NCBI RefSeq assembly: GCF_004745955.1
Contig: NZ_SRLD01000024.1
Coordinates: 19,204-83,203, forward strand
Direction: 5' to 3'
DNA length: 64,000 bases
Source of the DNA: Hymenobacter elongatus
GTDB lineage: Bacteria > Bacteroidota > Bacteroidia > Cytophagales > Hymenobacteraceae
A program made the position numbers and the translations under genes. Positions 7,797 through 16,613 of the stretch are shown in pieces. The notes under the pieces are model-generated. The model was given only the letters and a program-made list of their open reading frames with translations, was not told the origin of the DNA and did no database searches. Each line of letters starts with the position of its first letter. Position 1 is the first letter of the stretch.

Positions 7797-8669
7797 ATGA
7801 ATATTGCCCTAGTTACCTGCGAGAGTCTGGCTCAATATGCCGCTCCTACCGTCGAAGACGAGGATACGCTGCTCACGCGCTACCTGCGCGCGCAGGGCCA
7901 CACCGTCGCGCCCCGCGTCTGGACCAACTCTGCCGTCGATTGGGCCAGCTACGACAAGGTCGTCGTCAAGTCGCCGTGGGACTACTTCGACCGGGTCGGT
8001 GATTTCTACGCCTGGCTCGACCGGATGGACGCTACCGGCATCCGACTGCTGAACCCGGCGGCCACCATCCGCTGGAATGCCGACAAGAAATACCTGCGCG
8101 CCATGGAGCAGGCCGGCGTGCGCATCGTGCCCACGCACTGGCTACCCCAGGGCAGCCCGGTAGTGATTGAGGAGCTGTTCGATATTCTGGGCCGCGACCA
8201 GCTGGTAGTGAAGCCCGCTATTAGTGGCGGGGCCAAAAATACCTTCGCCCTCACCCGCGCCCAAACCGCCGAGCGCCTTCCTGAGCTGGCCCAACTGGTG
8301 CAGCACGAAGACTTTCTGGTGCAGCCTTTCCAGCCCGAAATTCAGACGGAAGGCGAGTGGTCGTTGATTTACCTGGGGGGCGAGTTCAGCCATTGCGTGC
8401 TGAAAACCCCCAAATCGGGCGACTTCCGGGTGCAGCACTACCTCGGCGGCGGCATCGAGGCCCGCGAAGCACCCACGCATCTGCGCCAGGCTGCCGATGC
8501 CATTATCAAGCAGTTTGCCCAGGGCTGCCTGTACGCCCGCGTCGATGGCGTCGATGCCAACGGCGAGTTCCTGCTCATGGAGCTGGAGCTTATCGAGCCT
8601 TTTCTGTACCTGGCTTCCAGCCCCGGCGCTTTCGCCCGCTACGAGGCCGCTTTACAGCGTAGCTTTTGA
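7797..8669 (+). CDS. ATP-grasp domain protein
   Basis: A 290-residue cytosolic protein with an ATP-grasp layout: a Rossmann-like start (MNIALVTCE), VVVKSPWDYF, then LVVKPAISGGAKNTF for ATP binding. Later come VQPFQPEIQTEGEWSLIY, YARVDGV and the metal-binding LLMELELIEP. It resembles the stand-alone RimK/glutathione-synthetase-like ligases, such as the D-cycloserine ligase type, that join a carboxylate to an amine using ATP. No substrate can be assigned. It lies 7 bp downstream of an exported amidohydrolase. A ligase and a hydrolase acting on related amide bonds is a reasonable idea but only inferred. Confidence 0.8.
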   Translation: MNIALVTCESLAQYAAPTVEDEDTLLTRYLRAQGHTVAPRVWTNSAVDWASYDKVVVKSPWDYFDRVGDFYAWLDRMDATGIRLLNPAATIRWNADKKYLRAMEQAGVRIVPTHWLPQGSPVVIEELFDILGRDQLVVKPAISGGAKNTFALTRAQTAERLPELAQLVQHEDFLVQPFQPEIQTEGEWSLIYLGGEFSHCVLKTPKSGDFRVQHYLGGGIEAREAPTHLRQAADAIIKQFAQGCLYARVDGVDANGEFLLMELELIEPFLYLASSPGAFARYEAALQRSF

Positions 8670-8690
8670 CAACGTAGAAAGCTCACCTTA

Positions 8691-8833
8691 GAGCGTGTTG
8701 GGGATGTTGCCTTTCGTGTCATGCTGAGCTTGTCGAAGCATCTCTACGGCAGTAGTAATTGAGTTTACCATTGCGGTAGAGATGCTTCGGCTGGGCTCAG
8801 CATGACACGAAAGGCAACATCCCCAACACGCTC
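8691..8833. repeat. Long palindrome, core family A, copy 1
   Basis: The outer arms (8691-8729 and 8795-8833) are perfect complements over 39 bp, beginning GAGCGTGTTGGGGATG. Inside lie the core halves TCGAAGCATCTCTAC and GTAGAGATGCTTCG, with a loop of about 25 bp. It sits after the ATP-grasp stop and may also end transcription. The same core recurs at 14191, 21450 and 43929 in this window. Confidence 0.9.
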
Positions 8834-8905
8834 TACTCAGTAGCGGGAAAGCTAAAACGGCTTTACAACGTAAAGCGGCGACGCTTTTTCGGAAAAAACG
8901 AGCGG

Positions 8906-9673
8906 CTAGAAGCCATTCACGCTGAAGCCGCCATCTACGCTCAGGCACTGCCCGGTGATGTAGCTGGCGGCGGGCAGGCACAGAAAAGCCACGGCGGCTC
9001 CCACTTCTTCGGGCTCGCCGATGCGCTGCATCGGGGTGCGGGCCAGCACCTCGCGCAGGTAGTCCTCGTTGCCTAGCACCCCGGCCACCAGCGGCGTGCG
9101 AATGTACCAGGGCGCGATGCAGTTGACCCGCACCTGATCCGGGGCCCACTCGACGGCCAGGTTACGGGTCAGCTGAATAATGGCGGCTTTCGTCATGCCA
9201 TACACGGCCCCGGTACGCAGGTGCAGCAGGCCGGCTACCGACGAAATATTGACGATGCTGCCGCCGCCTGCCAGCTTCAGCAGCGGGTAGGACGCCTGAC
9301 ACATGCCGAACGTAGATTCCAGGTTGGTTTCCATGACGTGGCGGTAGTCTTCGGCGCTGTACACATCCGTCGACTTGCGGATGTTGGTGCCCACGTTGTT
9401 GACCAGGATATGCAGCTTGGACCACCGGCGGCTGACTTCGTGCAGCAGCGCTTGCCGGTCGTCGGGGCGGCTTACGTCGGCCGTGAGGCCGTGGGCGTCG
9501 AAGCCCTGAGCCTGCCACTTGGCTACCTGCGCATCCAGCTCCGGGGCGTGGCGCGCTACGGCTAGCACGGTAGCGCCAAAACTCAGCAGCTCCTCGGCCA
9601 CAGCGGCCCCGATTCCTTTGGAGGCTCCGGTAACAAGAGCCGTTTGGCCCCTCAAATTCCAACGGTTATTCAT
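8906..9673 (-). CDS. SDR family oxidoreductase (tropinone-reductase-like)
   Basis: ATG 9673 begins [20 protein letters not shown]; the longer frame upstream is low-complexity and has no support. The 255-residue protein has [12 protein letters not shown] (in place of NNAG), an SSV serine segment and the YGMTKAA catalytic Tyr-Lys. It ends with the common SDR tail [17 protein letters not shown]. Proteins of this architecture are NADP-dependent reductases or dehydrogenases of small carbonyl compounds; the substrate is not predictable. It stands alone, with a palindrome downstream and an AT-rich 280-bp region upstream shared with the divergent protease gene. Confidence 0.88.
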   Translation of the reverse strand: MNNRWNLRGQTALVTGASKGIGAAVAEELLSFGATVLAVARHAPELDAQVAKWQAQGFDAHGLTADVSRPDDRQALLHEVSRRWSKLHILVNNVGTNIRKSTDVYSAEDYRHVMETNLESTFGMCQASYPLLKLAGGGSIVNISSVAGLLHLRTGAVYGMTKAAIIQLTRNLAVEWAPDQVRVNCIAPWYIRTPLVAGVLGNEDYLREVLARTPMQRIGEPEEVGAAVAFLCLPAASYITGQCLSVDGGFSVNGF

Positions 9674-9955
9674 AGCAGACAGCGGGCCCGAAGGCTTGGT
9701 TTTAAGGGAAGGTGCGAAAATAAACTGCGGTGCTGATACGGGTAGCCGCCGCCGGGTGTGGTGCCGGAGCATGACGATGTTTTTAGTTCGTGTACGAAGC
9801 TTGTTATTTATTTGATAATTATTCAATAAAATGCCTTATTTATTGTAAATATAGACGATATTGAAGGTAATGCGCCGCTGTTTTTACGAATCGTAGCAGT
9901 TTCGTGGTGCCCGTGGCGTGCGTTTTTTCTTCCACTCTTTCTTATTTCCAGAGCT

Positions 9956-12385
9956 ATGAAAAGAAACTACTCAACCGTAGCGCTGCTCCTCGTGGGCAGC
10001 CTCGTCGGCACCGCTGCCCAGGCCCAGGATGTGGCCCGGGTGCAGCAGAAAGTGCTGGCCGAAAACGGCACCCCCGAGCTGATTGCCTTCCGGGCCGATG
10101 CCCCGGCCTACACGCTCAACGATGCCCGCAAGGCTTTTGCCGAGCAGTTGCAGTTGAGCAACAACGACCAGATGCTGCAAGCCAAAACTGAGGTAGATCA
10201 GCTCGGTTTCGCCCACGAGCGCTACCAGCAATATTACAAAGGCATCAGAGTGGAGCATGCTTCCTACGTGCTGCACGCCCGCCAAGGCGTGGTGCAGAGC
10301 ATGAGCGGGAGCTTCGAGCGCATCGAACGCCTGAACGTGACGGCTTCGCTTACGGCGCAGACGGCGCTACAGTCGGCGTTGCGGTTTGTGGGGGCCCGGA
10401 AGTACATGTGGCAGGATGCGGCTGAGGAAGCCGGCCTGCGCGAACAGGAAAACAACCCGGCTGCCACCTACAAGCCTAGCGGCGAGCTGGTAATCGTGCA
10501 GAACCGGCGGGCCGTTGGCACCGGGCGCATGGGCCAGCCAACAGTGGCCTGGAAGTTCGACATCTACGCCCAGCTGCCCATCAGCCGGGCCTACATCTAC
10601 GTCGATGCCCACACGGGCGAGGTCGTGCTGCAGGATAATATCATCAAGCACGTAGCGGCCACCGGCACGTTTGCCACCCGCTACGCCGGCACCCAGAGCA
10701 GCGCCACCGAAACTGCTATCGGCGGCTACCGCCTGCGCGAGCTGACCCGCGGCTCGGGCATTGAAACCTACAACTGCCGCAAGAGCAACAGCTACACTGC
10801 CGCCGTCGACTTCATCGATGCCGACAACAGCTGGACGGAGTACAACAACGCCAACTTCGACAACGCCGCCCTCGATGCCCATTGGGGTGCCCAAAGCACC
10901 TACGACTACTTCAAAAACGTGCACGCCCGCAACTCCTACAACAACGCCGGGGCCAAGATCAAGAGCTACGTGCACTTCGACGACGTGCCCGGCGGCGCGG
11001 GCTACGAAAACGCCTACTGGAACGGCTCGGTGATGACCTACGGCGACGGCGCCACCCGCTTCGAGCCGCTGACTTCCCTCGATGTTGCGGCCCACGAAAT
11101 TGGCCATGCCGTGTGCTCCAGCACCGCCAACCTGACCTATTCGTACGAGTCGGGCGCGTTGAACGAAGGTTTCTCCGATATCTGGGGCGCCTGCGTGGAG
11201 TATTATAAAGACCCCGCCAAACAGACCTGGCTCATTGGCGAAGACATCGATAAGGTGCGGCCTTCGCTGCGCTCGATGAGCAACCCCAACGCCGAAAGCC
11301 AGCCCGATACCTACCAGGGAACCTACTGGTACGCCGGCTCCGGCGACAACGGCGGCGTGCACACCAACTCGGGCGTGCTCAATCATTGGTTCTACCGCTT
11401 GAGCGTGGGCGGCAGCGGCACCAACGACAAAGGCACTGCCTTCACCGTGGCCGCCATCGGTATCGATGCCGCCGCCAAAATTGCCTACCGCACCGAGAGT
11501 GTGTACCTCACGGCGTCGAGCAACTACGCGGCGGCCCGCACCTACTCCATTCAGTCGGCCAAGGACCTGTATGGCGCGGGCTCGGCGCAGGAAATTGCCG
11601 TGACCAACGCCTGGAGCGCCGTGGGCGTCGGCGCGGCCTACGGCGGCGGCACACCGCCGCCAACCGGCATCACGTACTGCGCGTCGAAGAGCAACACCGT
11701 GGCCTACGAGTTTATCGACTACGTGAAGCTGGGCACGCTGACCCGCACTTCGGGGGCCGACGCGGGCTACTACAACGGCACGGCCCTGGCCGCGCCCAGC
11801 CTCGGGGCCGGCACACTGCAGACCATCAGCTACAGCGCGGGCTTTGTGGGCAGCGCGTATACGGAGTACTTCAAGGTGTACATCGACTACAACCAGAACG
11901 GCTTGTTTACGGATGCCGGCGAGCTGGTGGTCAGCGCGGCGGGCTCTGGCAGTAGTGCCATTCGTAGCAGCAGCTTTACGGTGCCCGCCGCCGCCAAAAA
12001 CGGCACTACTCGCCTGCGAATGGTGATGAGCGACGCCTCGGGTACTACCAGCTGCAACGCCTACAGCTACGGCGAAACCGAGGACTACAGCGTCACCATC
12101 ACCGGTGGCACCACCTTCGACGGCCCGGCTGGTATTGCGGGCGGCGTGAGCGCCGCTCGGTTCGACGTATACCCAAACCCCGCCACCGACCACCTGACCA
12201 TCGTCTTGCCCAACAATGCGCCCGTAGTATCGGTGCAGGTGCTGGACGCGCGCGGTGCCTCGAGCACCGCTGCCCGTCACGAAGGCAACGGCCAACTCGA
12301 CATCTCCGCTCTGGCCCAAGGCATGTACACCCTGACCGTGAGCGACGGCCAGACGACGTACCGCCAGCGCTTCGTGAAGCACTAG
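9956..12385 (+). CDS. Secreted M4 (thermolysin-like) metallopeptidase with GEVED and T9SS sorting domains
   Basis: An 809-residue multidomain protein. Residues 1-24 are a signal peptide ending AQAQ. The propeptide (FTP/PepSY-like, about 30-230) includes AYIYVDAHTGEVV. In the M4 catalytic domain the zinc ligands are H380 and H384 in HEIGH and E404 in GALNEGFSD. A GEVED domain (about 575-720) contains VYIDYNQNGLF and ends GETEDYSV. The C-terminus (FDVYPNPATDHLTI to the end) is a type A T9SS sorting domain. It is therefore probably exported across the outer membrane and kept at the surface or released, degrading external protein. An AT-rich leader precedes it and a strong terminator follows. Confidence 0.95.
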   Translation: MKRNYSTVALLLVGSLVGTAAQAQDVARVQQKVLAENGTPELIAFRADAPAYTLNDARKAFAEQLQLSNNDQMLQAKTEVDQLGFAHERYQQYYKGIRVEHASYVLHARQGVVQSMSGSFERIERLNVTASLTAQTALQSALRFVGARKYMWQDAAEEAGLREQENNPAATYKPSGELVIVQNRRAVGTGRMGQPTVAWKFDIYAQLPISRAYIYVDAHTGEVVLQDNIIKHVAATGTFATRYAGTQSSATETAIGGYRLRELTRGSGIETYNCRKSNSYTAAVDFIDADNSWTEYNNANFDNAALDAHWGAQSTYDYFKNVHARNSYNNAGAKIKSYVHFDDVPGGAGYENAYWNGSVMTYGDGATRFEPLTSLDVAAHEIGHAVCSSTANLTYSYESGALNEGFSDIWGACVEYYKDPAKQTWLIGEDIDKVRPSLRSMSNPNAESQPDTYQGTYWYAGSGDNGGVHTNSGVLNHWFYRLSVGGSGTNDKGTAFTVAAIGIDAAAKIAYRTESVYLTASSNYAAARTYSIQSAKDLYGAGSAQEIAVTNAWSAVGVGAAYGGGTPPPTGITYCASKSNTVAYEFIDYVKLGTLTRTSGADAGYYNGTALAAPSLGAGTLQTISYSAGFVGSAYTEYFKVYIDYNQNGLFTDAGELVVSAAGSGSSAIRSSSFTVPAAAKNGTTRLRMVMSDASGTTSCNAYSYGETEDYSVTITGGTTFDGPAGIAGGVSAARFDVYPNPATDHLTIVLPNNAPVVSVQVLDARGASSTAARHEGNGQLDISALAQGMYTLTVSDGQTTYRQRFVKH

Positions 12386-12396
12386 CCGATTGTGGC

Positions 12397-12442
12397 CCCC
12401 AAAGAAAAAGGCCCGTCGGATGACGGGCCTTTTTCTTTGGGG
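12397..12442. terminator. Bidirectional Rho-independent terminator
   Basis: A perfect inverted repeat of 21 bp arms (AAAGAAAAAGGCCCGTC and its complement) has A-rich and T-rich edges. It serves both the M4 protease gene and the convergent outer-membrane protein gene. Confidence 0.9.
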
Positions 12443-12490
12443 TTTAGAGTACCTGCGCAACGGAGTTTCGGCCGCAGCAGGCGCTGCTGG

Positions 12491-13225
12491 TTAACGCCAG
12501 GGCGAATATTCCAGCTTTACTTCCAGTAAGCCAAAGCCGTCGTTGCGATTGGAATTTCCGCGCTGGCTGATGTCGTCGAGGTGGTCGGTAGTAGTGAAGT
12601 AGTAGCTGCCCTCAGCCGTGGCGTTCAGCTTAGGTAGTAGGTGGAAGGTCAGGCCCAGGCCAACTGGCGCTATAAGGGCCGTGGCGGGATAGTCGTTGCG
12701 CTCGGCCGGCAAAAAAACAGTGCTGCCTACCGGGCGCTCGGTGCCCAGGTAGGCCTCGGGAGTGTAGAGCATAAAGCCGCCGCCTACTTTCACATAAGGC
12801 GTAATAAACGAGCCCGAATTGCGCGGGTCAGCAAACTCCGACTCGTCCCGAATCAGCTCATAGCGCACAAAACCTGTCAGCGCGCCGTTTTTGCCCTGGA
12901 AAGCCAGGCCCCGCTCCGGTAGCTGGTCTTTAGCTCCCAGCTTGAAAAGAGAAAGCTCAGTGCCGAGAATAACACGGGGCCGCACCATATATAGCACCCC
13001 GATGCTGCCGCTGGGCCCCGGCAGGTTGTCGGCGAAGCTTTCGGCCAGGTCGCCGTTGTAATAGGCTATGCCACCACCCAGCGTAAACGATACAGGACCC
13101 CGGTGATAGGGCCGGGCCGAGTTGGTGAAATGGCGCCGCCGCCGCTCGGGGCCTTGGGCCTGCGCTGCGTGCGCGAAAAGAGTGAGGAGCAGCAAGCTGC
13201 CCAGAGATATCAGGCGAAAGTTCAC
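12491..13225 (-). CDS. Outer-membrane beta-barrel-like protein of unknown function
   Basis: A 244-residue protein with a signal peptide (MNFRLISLGSLLLLTLFAHAAQAQ). It then has alternating short strands rich in glycine and aromatics: VSFTLGGGIAYYNGDLAE, ITPYVKVGGGFMLY, ALIAPVGLGLTFHLL and KLNATAEGSYYFTTTDHLDD. It ends in a terminal strand, LLEVKLEYSPWR. This matches the porin-family/DUF6089-like barrels common in Bacteroidota. GTG appears to be the start codon, chosen because it begins the signal peptide. The function is unknown. It is followed on the other strand by the shared terminator. Confidence 0.75.
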   Translation of the reverse strand: MNFRLISLGSLLLLTLFAHAAQAQGPERRRRHFTNSARPYHRGPVSFTLGGGIAYYNGDLAESFADNLPGPSGSIGVLYMVRPRVILGTELSLFKLGAKDQLPERGLAFQGKNGALTGFVRYELIRDESEFADPRNSGSFITPYVKVGGGFMLYTPEAYLGTERPVGSTVFLPAERNDYPATALIAPVGLGLTFHLLPKLNATAEGSYYFTTTDHLDDISQRGNSNRNDGFGLLEVKLEYSPWR

Positions 13226-13300
13226 GGCCGGATGGAGTTGGTAAGCAGCGGAGATACGCAGCTTGCCCGGCAGTCGTTGCCTAAGTGCCCGGTAGTGAGC

Positions 13301-14017
13301 CTACTTGAACATGCCCTGCGGGTCGGGGAGCTTGGCCGATAGGTCGCTGAGGAGGTCGAAATCGAGGCTGCTCACATTCAGGTTGCGGCCTTTGTGCACG
13401 GCTTCCCAGGCCTTGGTATAGTCTTCGCGCAGGTAATGCACCCGGCCCAGCTGCTGCCAGGCAAAAGCATTGGCGGTATCGGCCGCTACGGCTTTCTCCA
13501 GGTAGCTTTGGGCCTGCTCCAGGTCCTTCTTTTTGGCGGTTTTCTGGTACCGAATCAGGTAGCTCGTGCCCAGGTCGCCGAGCATCGCCGAGTTGTTGGG
13601 TTCCAGGGTCAGGCCTTGGGTAAGCAGGCCGATGGATTCGTCCGGAGTTTCGTTGCGGCTCACTACCACGGCCAGGCCCCGGTAGGCATCGGCATTTTTT
13701 TGGTCCAGCAGCCAGGCCAGGTTGAAGCGGTACAGAGCCGTATCGGGCTTGTTTTCGCCGATGTACTCGTAGCCTTTGGTAGAGAAGAACTTGCTGGCTT
13801 CGGCCCGGGATGCGAAATTCCGGTCGATGTCGGCCAGAAAAGCGGCCCCCACTGCCTGCTGCGCCGCTTCCACCGACACGCCACCGAACAACGGCTGCAG
13901 ACGGTTGGCAGTGCTGCCGGCTCCCGACTTTACCTTGACTTTGGTTTTGCGCTGCGCGTGGGCCGGCGCTATTCCGAGAACAAGGCCACAGAGCAGAAGC
14001 AACAGATATTTTTTCAT
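13301..14017 (-). CDS. Exported tetratricopeptide-repeat protein
   Basis: ATG 14017 begins the signal peptide MKKYLLLLLCGLVLGIAPAHA; the frame continues upstream for 74 codons without support. The mature protein (about 215 residues) holds TPR-like helices: SKFFSTKGYEYIGENKPDT, RFNLAWLLDQKNADAYRGLA, GLLTQGLTLEPNNSAMLGDL and YLEKAVAADTANAFAWQQL. TPR proteins act as protein-protein scaffolds; no partner is indicated here. It sits in the same orientation 75 bp upstream of the outer-membrane protein gene, so the two may be co-transcribed. Confidence 0.8.
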   Translation of the reverse strand: MKKYLLLLLCGLVLGIAPAHAQRKTKVKVKSGAGSTANRLQPLFGGVSVEAAQQAVGAAFLADIDRNFASRAEASKFFSTKGYEYIGENKPDTALYRFNLAWLLDQKNADAYRGLAVVVSRNETPDESIGLLTQGLTLEPNNSAMLGDLGTSYLIRYQKTAKKKDLEQAQSYLEKAVAADTANAFAWQQLGRVHYLREDYTKAWEAVHKGRNLNVSSLDFDLLSDLSAKLPDPQGMFK

Positions 14018-14150
14018 ATGAAGATGGCAGGAAGGGGAAAGAAAGGCTGGTGGCGCAAATATAGCGCCGTGGTAGGCAACCTCGGCCGGGCAGGCCCGTT
14101 GGCAAACCCCGAAGCGGCGGGCTACCAATCCGGCCAGCCGGTTTACTAAG

Positions 14151-14322
14151 TAGACTTGTTCCCAAATACAGAAAAGCGCAAATTCAGCGGTCATGCTGAG
14201 CGCAGTCGAAGCATCTCTACCGCTTTGTTGCTGTAGCATTGATTACTAATGCGGTAGAGATGCTTCGGCTGCGCTCAGCACGACGTTCTTTTTTCATTAT
14301 TGCTTATTCGGGAACAAGTCTA
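14151..14322. repeat. Nested palindrome, core family A, copy 2
   Basis: The outer arms TAGACTTGTTCCC (14151-14163) and its exact complement (14310-14322) enclose the inner core (14191-14223 and 14251-14283), which pairs with two mismatches. The 14018-14383 gap holds nothing else of note apart from the promoter of the hydrolase gene. Its outer arms bear no likeness to those of copy 1. Confidence 0.85.
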
Positions 14323-14383
14323 GTATATAAGCCGGCCCCAGGTTCCCGTACCGGGCGCTTCCATTCGCCGCAACTCTTCCCCC

Positions 14384-15319
14384 ATGACTCTATTTCGTTT
14401 TCTGGCGTTGCCGGCCGTGTTGGTTTTTGTGCTGCTGCTGCTTGTGGCCAACGAGTATGCCCAGGCACGGCCTGGCCGCCGCTTTGCCGACGTGGCCTAC
14501 GTGCCGACGACCGAAGCGGGCTTCGATACGGAGCGTCACCGGCTCGACGTGTACGCTCCGCGTCAGCGCGCTGCCAGCGCCTATCCGGTGGTCGTTTTTA
14601 TTCATGGCGGCAGCTGGACCAGCGGCAACAAGGATTTTTACTCGTTTATTGGTCGCCGTTTGGCCAAGCAAGGCGTGGTAGCCGTGGTAATAAATTACCG
14701 GCTGGCTCCAGCCGTACAAGTGCCCGCCATGGCCGACGACTGCGCCCGCGCCGTGCAGTGGACCTATCAGCACATTGCCGAATACGGCGGCGACCCGCAG
14801 CGCCTGTTCACGATGGGCCACTCGGCAGGAGGCGGCCTAGCCGCGCTACTGGCCGCCGACAACGAGCTGTTTGCGCGCCGGGGCCTGGCCACCAATCCCG
14901 TGCGCGGTGCTATCCTCGACGACCCCGCCGGCCTGGACATGTACGACTACCTGCGCAAGATGAAGTATGACGGCGACGAGAAATACCTCGTGCCGTTCGG
15001 TCCGGACCAAGCCGTTTGGAAGGCCATGTCGCCCATGTACCACATCACGGCTGCCACGCCGCCCTTCCTGCTGTTTGTCGGCGGCGAAACCTATCCCTCC
15101 ATCAGCAGCAGCAGCGAGCTGTTCCGGCAGAAGCTGCGGCGGCTGGGGCATGAGCCGCAGTTTTCGGTGCTGGCCGGCAAAAAGCACGTGCCCATGGTGT
15201 TGCAGCTCTATTGGAAAGACAATGTGATATACCAGGCGCTGCTGAAATTCGTGGGCCCGACCACACAGTTGCCCACCACCACCACACCGGCCGCCGTGCC
15301 CGCCACCTCAGCCAAATAG
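14384..15319 (+). CDS. Alpha/beta hydrolase (HSL/carboxylesterase-like)
   Basis: A 311-residue protein with a hydrophobic N-terminus (LFRFLALPAVLVFVLLLLV) that is a signal peptide or anchor. The oxyanion motif HGGSW lies at about 74-78 and the nucleophile elbow GHSAGGG near 145; acid and histidine candidates follow, the latter in KKHVPMVL. This is the BD-FAE/HSL esterase layout, acting on acyl esters in the periplasm or at the membrane. The proline/threonine-rich tail (TTQLPTTTTPAAVPATSAK) is not part of the fold. Its last 12 bp overlap the convergent ogt gene. Confidence 0.85.
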   Translation: MTLFRFLALPAVLVFVLLLLVANEYAQARPGRRFADVAYVPTTEAGFDTERHRLDVYAPRQRAASAYPVVVFIHGGSWTSGNKDFYSFIGRRLAKQGVVAVVINYRLAPAVQVPAMADDCARAVQWTYQHIAEYGGDPQRLFTMGHSAGGGLAALLAADNELFARRGLATNPVRGAILDDPAGLDMYDYLRKMKYDGDEKYLVPFGPDQAVWKAMSPMYHITAATPPFLLFVGGETYPSISSSSELFRQKLRRLGHEPQFSVLAGKKHVPMVLQLYWKDNVIYQALLKFVGPTTQLPTTTTPAAVPATSAK

Positions 15320-15817
15320 CTCGGCCTGGGCCGCTGGCTGCTCGAATGCCAGGAGCCAACGCTTGCGCGGCAGCCCGCCGGCGTAGCCCGTGAGCTGGCC
15401 ATTGGCCCCGATGATGCGGTGGCAGGGCCACACAATGGCCAATGGGTTCTGGCCATTGGCCGCGCCCACTGCCCGCACGGCCCCTGCATTGCCCAGCTGC
15501 CGCGCCAGCGCCAGATACGAAGCCGTGCGCCCGTAGCCGACGCCCACCAGCACCTGCCACACCCGCCGCTGAAATTCGGTGCCGCCCGGCACATCATATA
15601 GCAGGGAGAATTCCCGCAGCTCGCGCCCGAAATACGCGTGCAGCTGCTGGTGCGCCTCGCGCAGGCAGCCGGCCACGGCCACCAGCGGGGTTGGAGCAGG
15701 CGCGACACTTTCGTCTAGAAACGTGACGGCAGCCAGTCCGGCAGCCGAGCCCCGCAGCTCCAGCATTCCGATGGGAGAAGGCAGGTAGGAGTAGGCGAAA
15801 TCGGCCACAAATGTCAT
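15308..15817 (-). CDS. ogt: Methylated-DNA--[protein]-cysteine S-methyltransferase
   Basis: ATG 15817 (MTFVADFAYSYLPSPIG) gives a 169-residue protein, the usual Ogt size. The active-site motif PCHRIIG is present with the acceptor cysteine; RVWQVLVGVGYGRTASY is the DNA-binding helix region and GYAGGLPRKRWLLAFE follows. The protein removes alkyl groups from O6-alkylguanine in a suicide reaction. It is the last gene of a minus-strand run that starts with two CDF transporters; the gap to the PLD-like gene is 49 bp. Its 3' end overlaps the convergent hydrolase gene by 12 bp. Confidence 0.93.
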   Translation of the reverse strand: MTFVADFAYSYLPSPIGMLELRGSAAGLAAVTFLDESVAPAPTPLVAVAGCLREAHQQLHAYFGRELREFSLLYDVPGGTEFQRRVWQVLVGVGYGRTASYLALARQLGNAGAVRAVGAANGQNPLAIVWPCHRIIGANGQLTGYAGGLPRKRWLLAFEQPAAQAELFG

Positions 15818-15866
15818 TTGAGTACAGTACTTGGTGGCAGCCGCTGGGTGCGCTTTAGCCCGTGCG

Positions 15867-16607
15867 CTACACGCCTTCAAACACGGCCATGGTCTCCCAC
15901 AGCCGGTCAAATTCGGTGGTGTAGCGCTGCACGGTGGTAGCGTCGTCGGTCACGAGCAGGTTTTCGAGGTTGTAGAGTGCCGCCGAGCGGGTCCAGTTGT
16001 AGCTGCCCGTCAGCACCAGCTGGCGGTCGGCCACGGCAAACTTGTGGTGCATATGGTCGGTGGTGCGGTCGATGCGGATACGGAGGCCGCTGGCGTGCAG
16101 CTGCGCGATGTCCGAGCCTTTGTCGTAGAGCTTGTCGTTGTCGGTGAGCAGCCGAACGGCCACCCCGCGCCGGTGGGCGGCCAGCAGCGCTTCCGTAATC
16201 CGGTCGTCGGAAATCGTGAACACGCAGACGTCGAGCTGGCGGGCTGCCTGGCCAATCAGCTTCCGGATGGCATCCACGCACTCGTTTCCGGGGCTGAAAT
16301 GCACCGTGGTATGGGCCGCCTGGGTAGCCTGCGCCGACTGGGGCGCGGCCAGCGGCAGGAGCAGGGTACTAGCTGCTTCGAGCCACTCAATGGCTGCTTT
16401 GTCCTCGAAGGAGTTGAACCGCTCCCGTGCCATGGCAAAAAGCTGGTGGCGCAGGTGGGCCAGGGCAGCTCCCTGCTGGCCATGCGCCGCCAGCCGCTTG
16501 CGTAGTTCCTGCGCTTCCGCCGCCGATAGGGTAGAATCGGCGAAGGCCCGCTCGAAGTGGCGTAGCAGCTCTGACGTCCCGGCCGGGTCGGTGGCGGAAT
16601 AGCTCAT
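15867..16607 (-). CDS. Phospholipase D-like domain protein (single HKD motif)
   Basis: A 246-residue protein. Residues 1-110 are helical and rich in Ala/Leu. The C-terminal half (about 115-240) is a PLD-like domain with HMHHKFAVADRQLVLTGSYN, which contains the HxKxxxxD motif and the downstream GS.N. Preceding strands include LDVCVFTISDDRITEALLAA and GVAVRLLTDN. Single-HKD proteins usually work as dimers and can be nucleases (Nuc-like) or lipid enzymes. No signal peptide is present, so a cytosolic nuclease-like role is as likely as lipid hydrolysis. It starts 6 bp after the glycosidase-like gene ends. Confidence 0.78.
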   Translation of the reverse strand: MSYSATDPAGTSELLRHFERAFADSTLSAAEAQELRKRLAAHGQQGAALAHLRHQLFAMARERFNSFEDKAAIEWLEAASTLLLPLAAPQSAQATQAAHTTVHFSPGNECVDAIRKLIGQAARQLDVCVFTISDDRITEALLAAHRRGVAVRLLTDNDKLYDKGSDIAQLHASGLRIRIDRTTDHMHHKFAVADRQLVLTGSYNWTRSAALYNLENLLVTDDATTVQRYTTEFDRLWETMAVFEGV

Positions 16608-16613
16608 CGTGGG

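Noticed and set aside
10367..12460. A 697-codon open frame antisense to the M4 protease gene
   Set aside because: No signal peptide, domain or start context; residue composition is that of a shadow frame. The sense frame has an HEIGH motif and a sorting domain.
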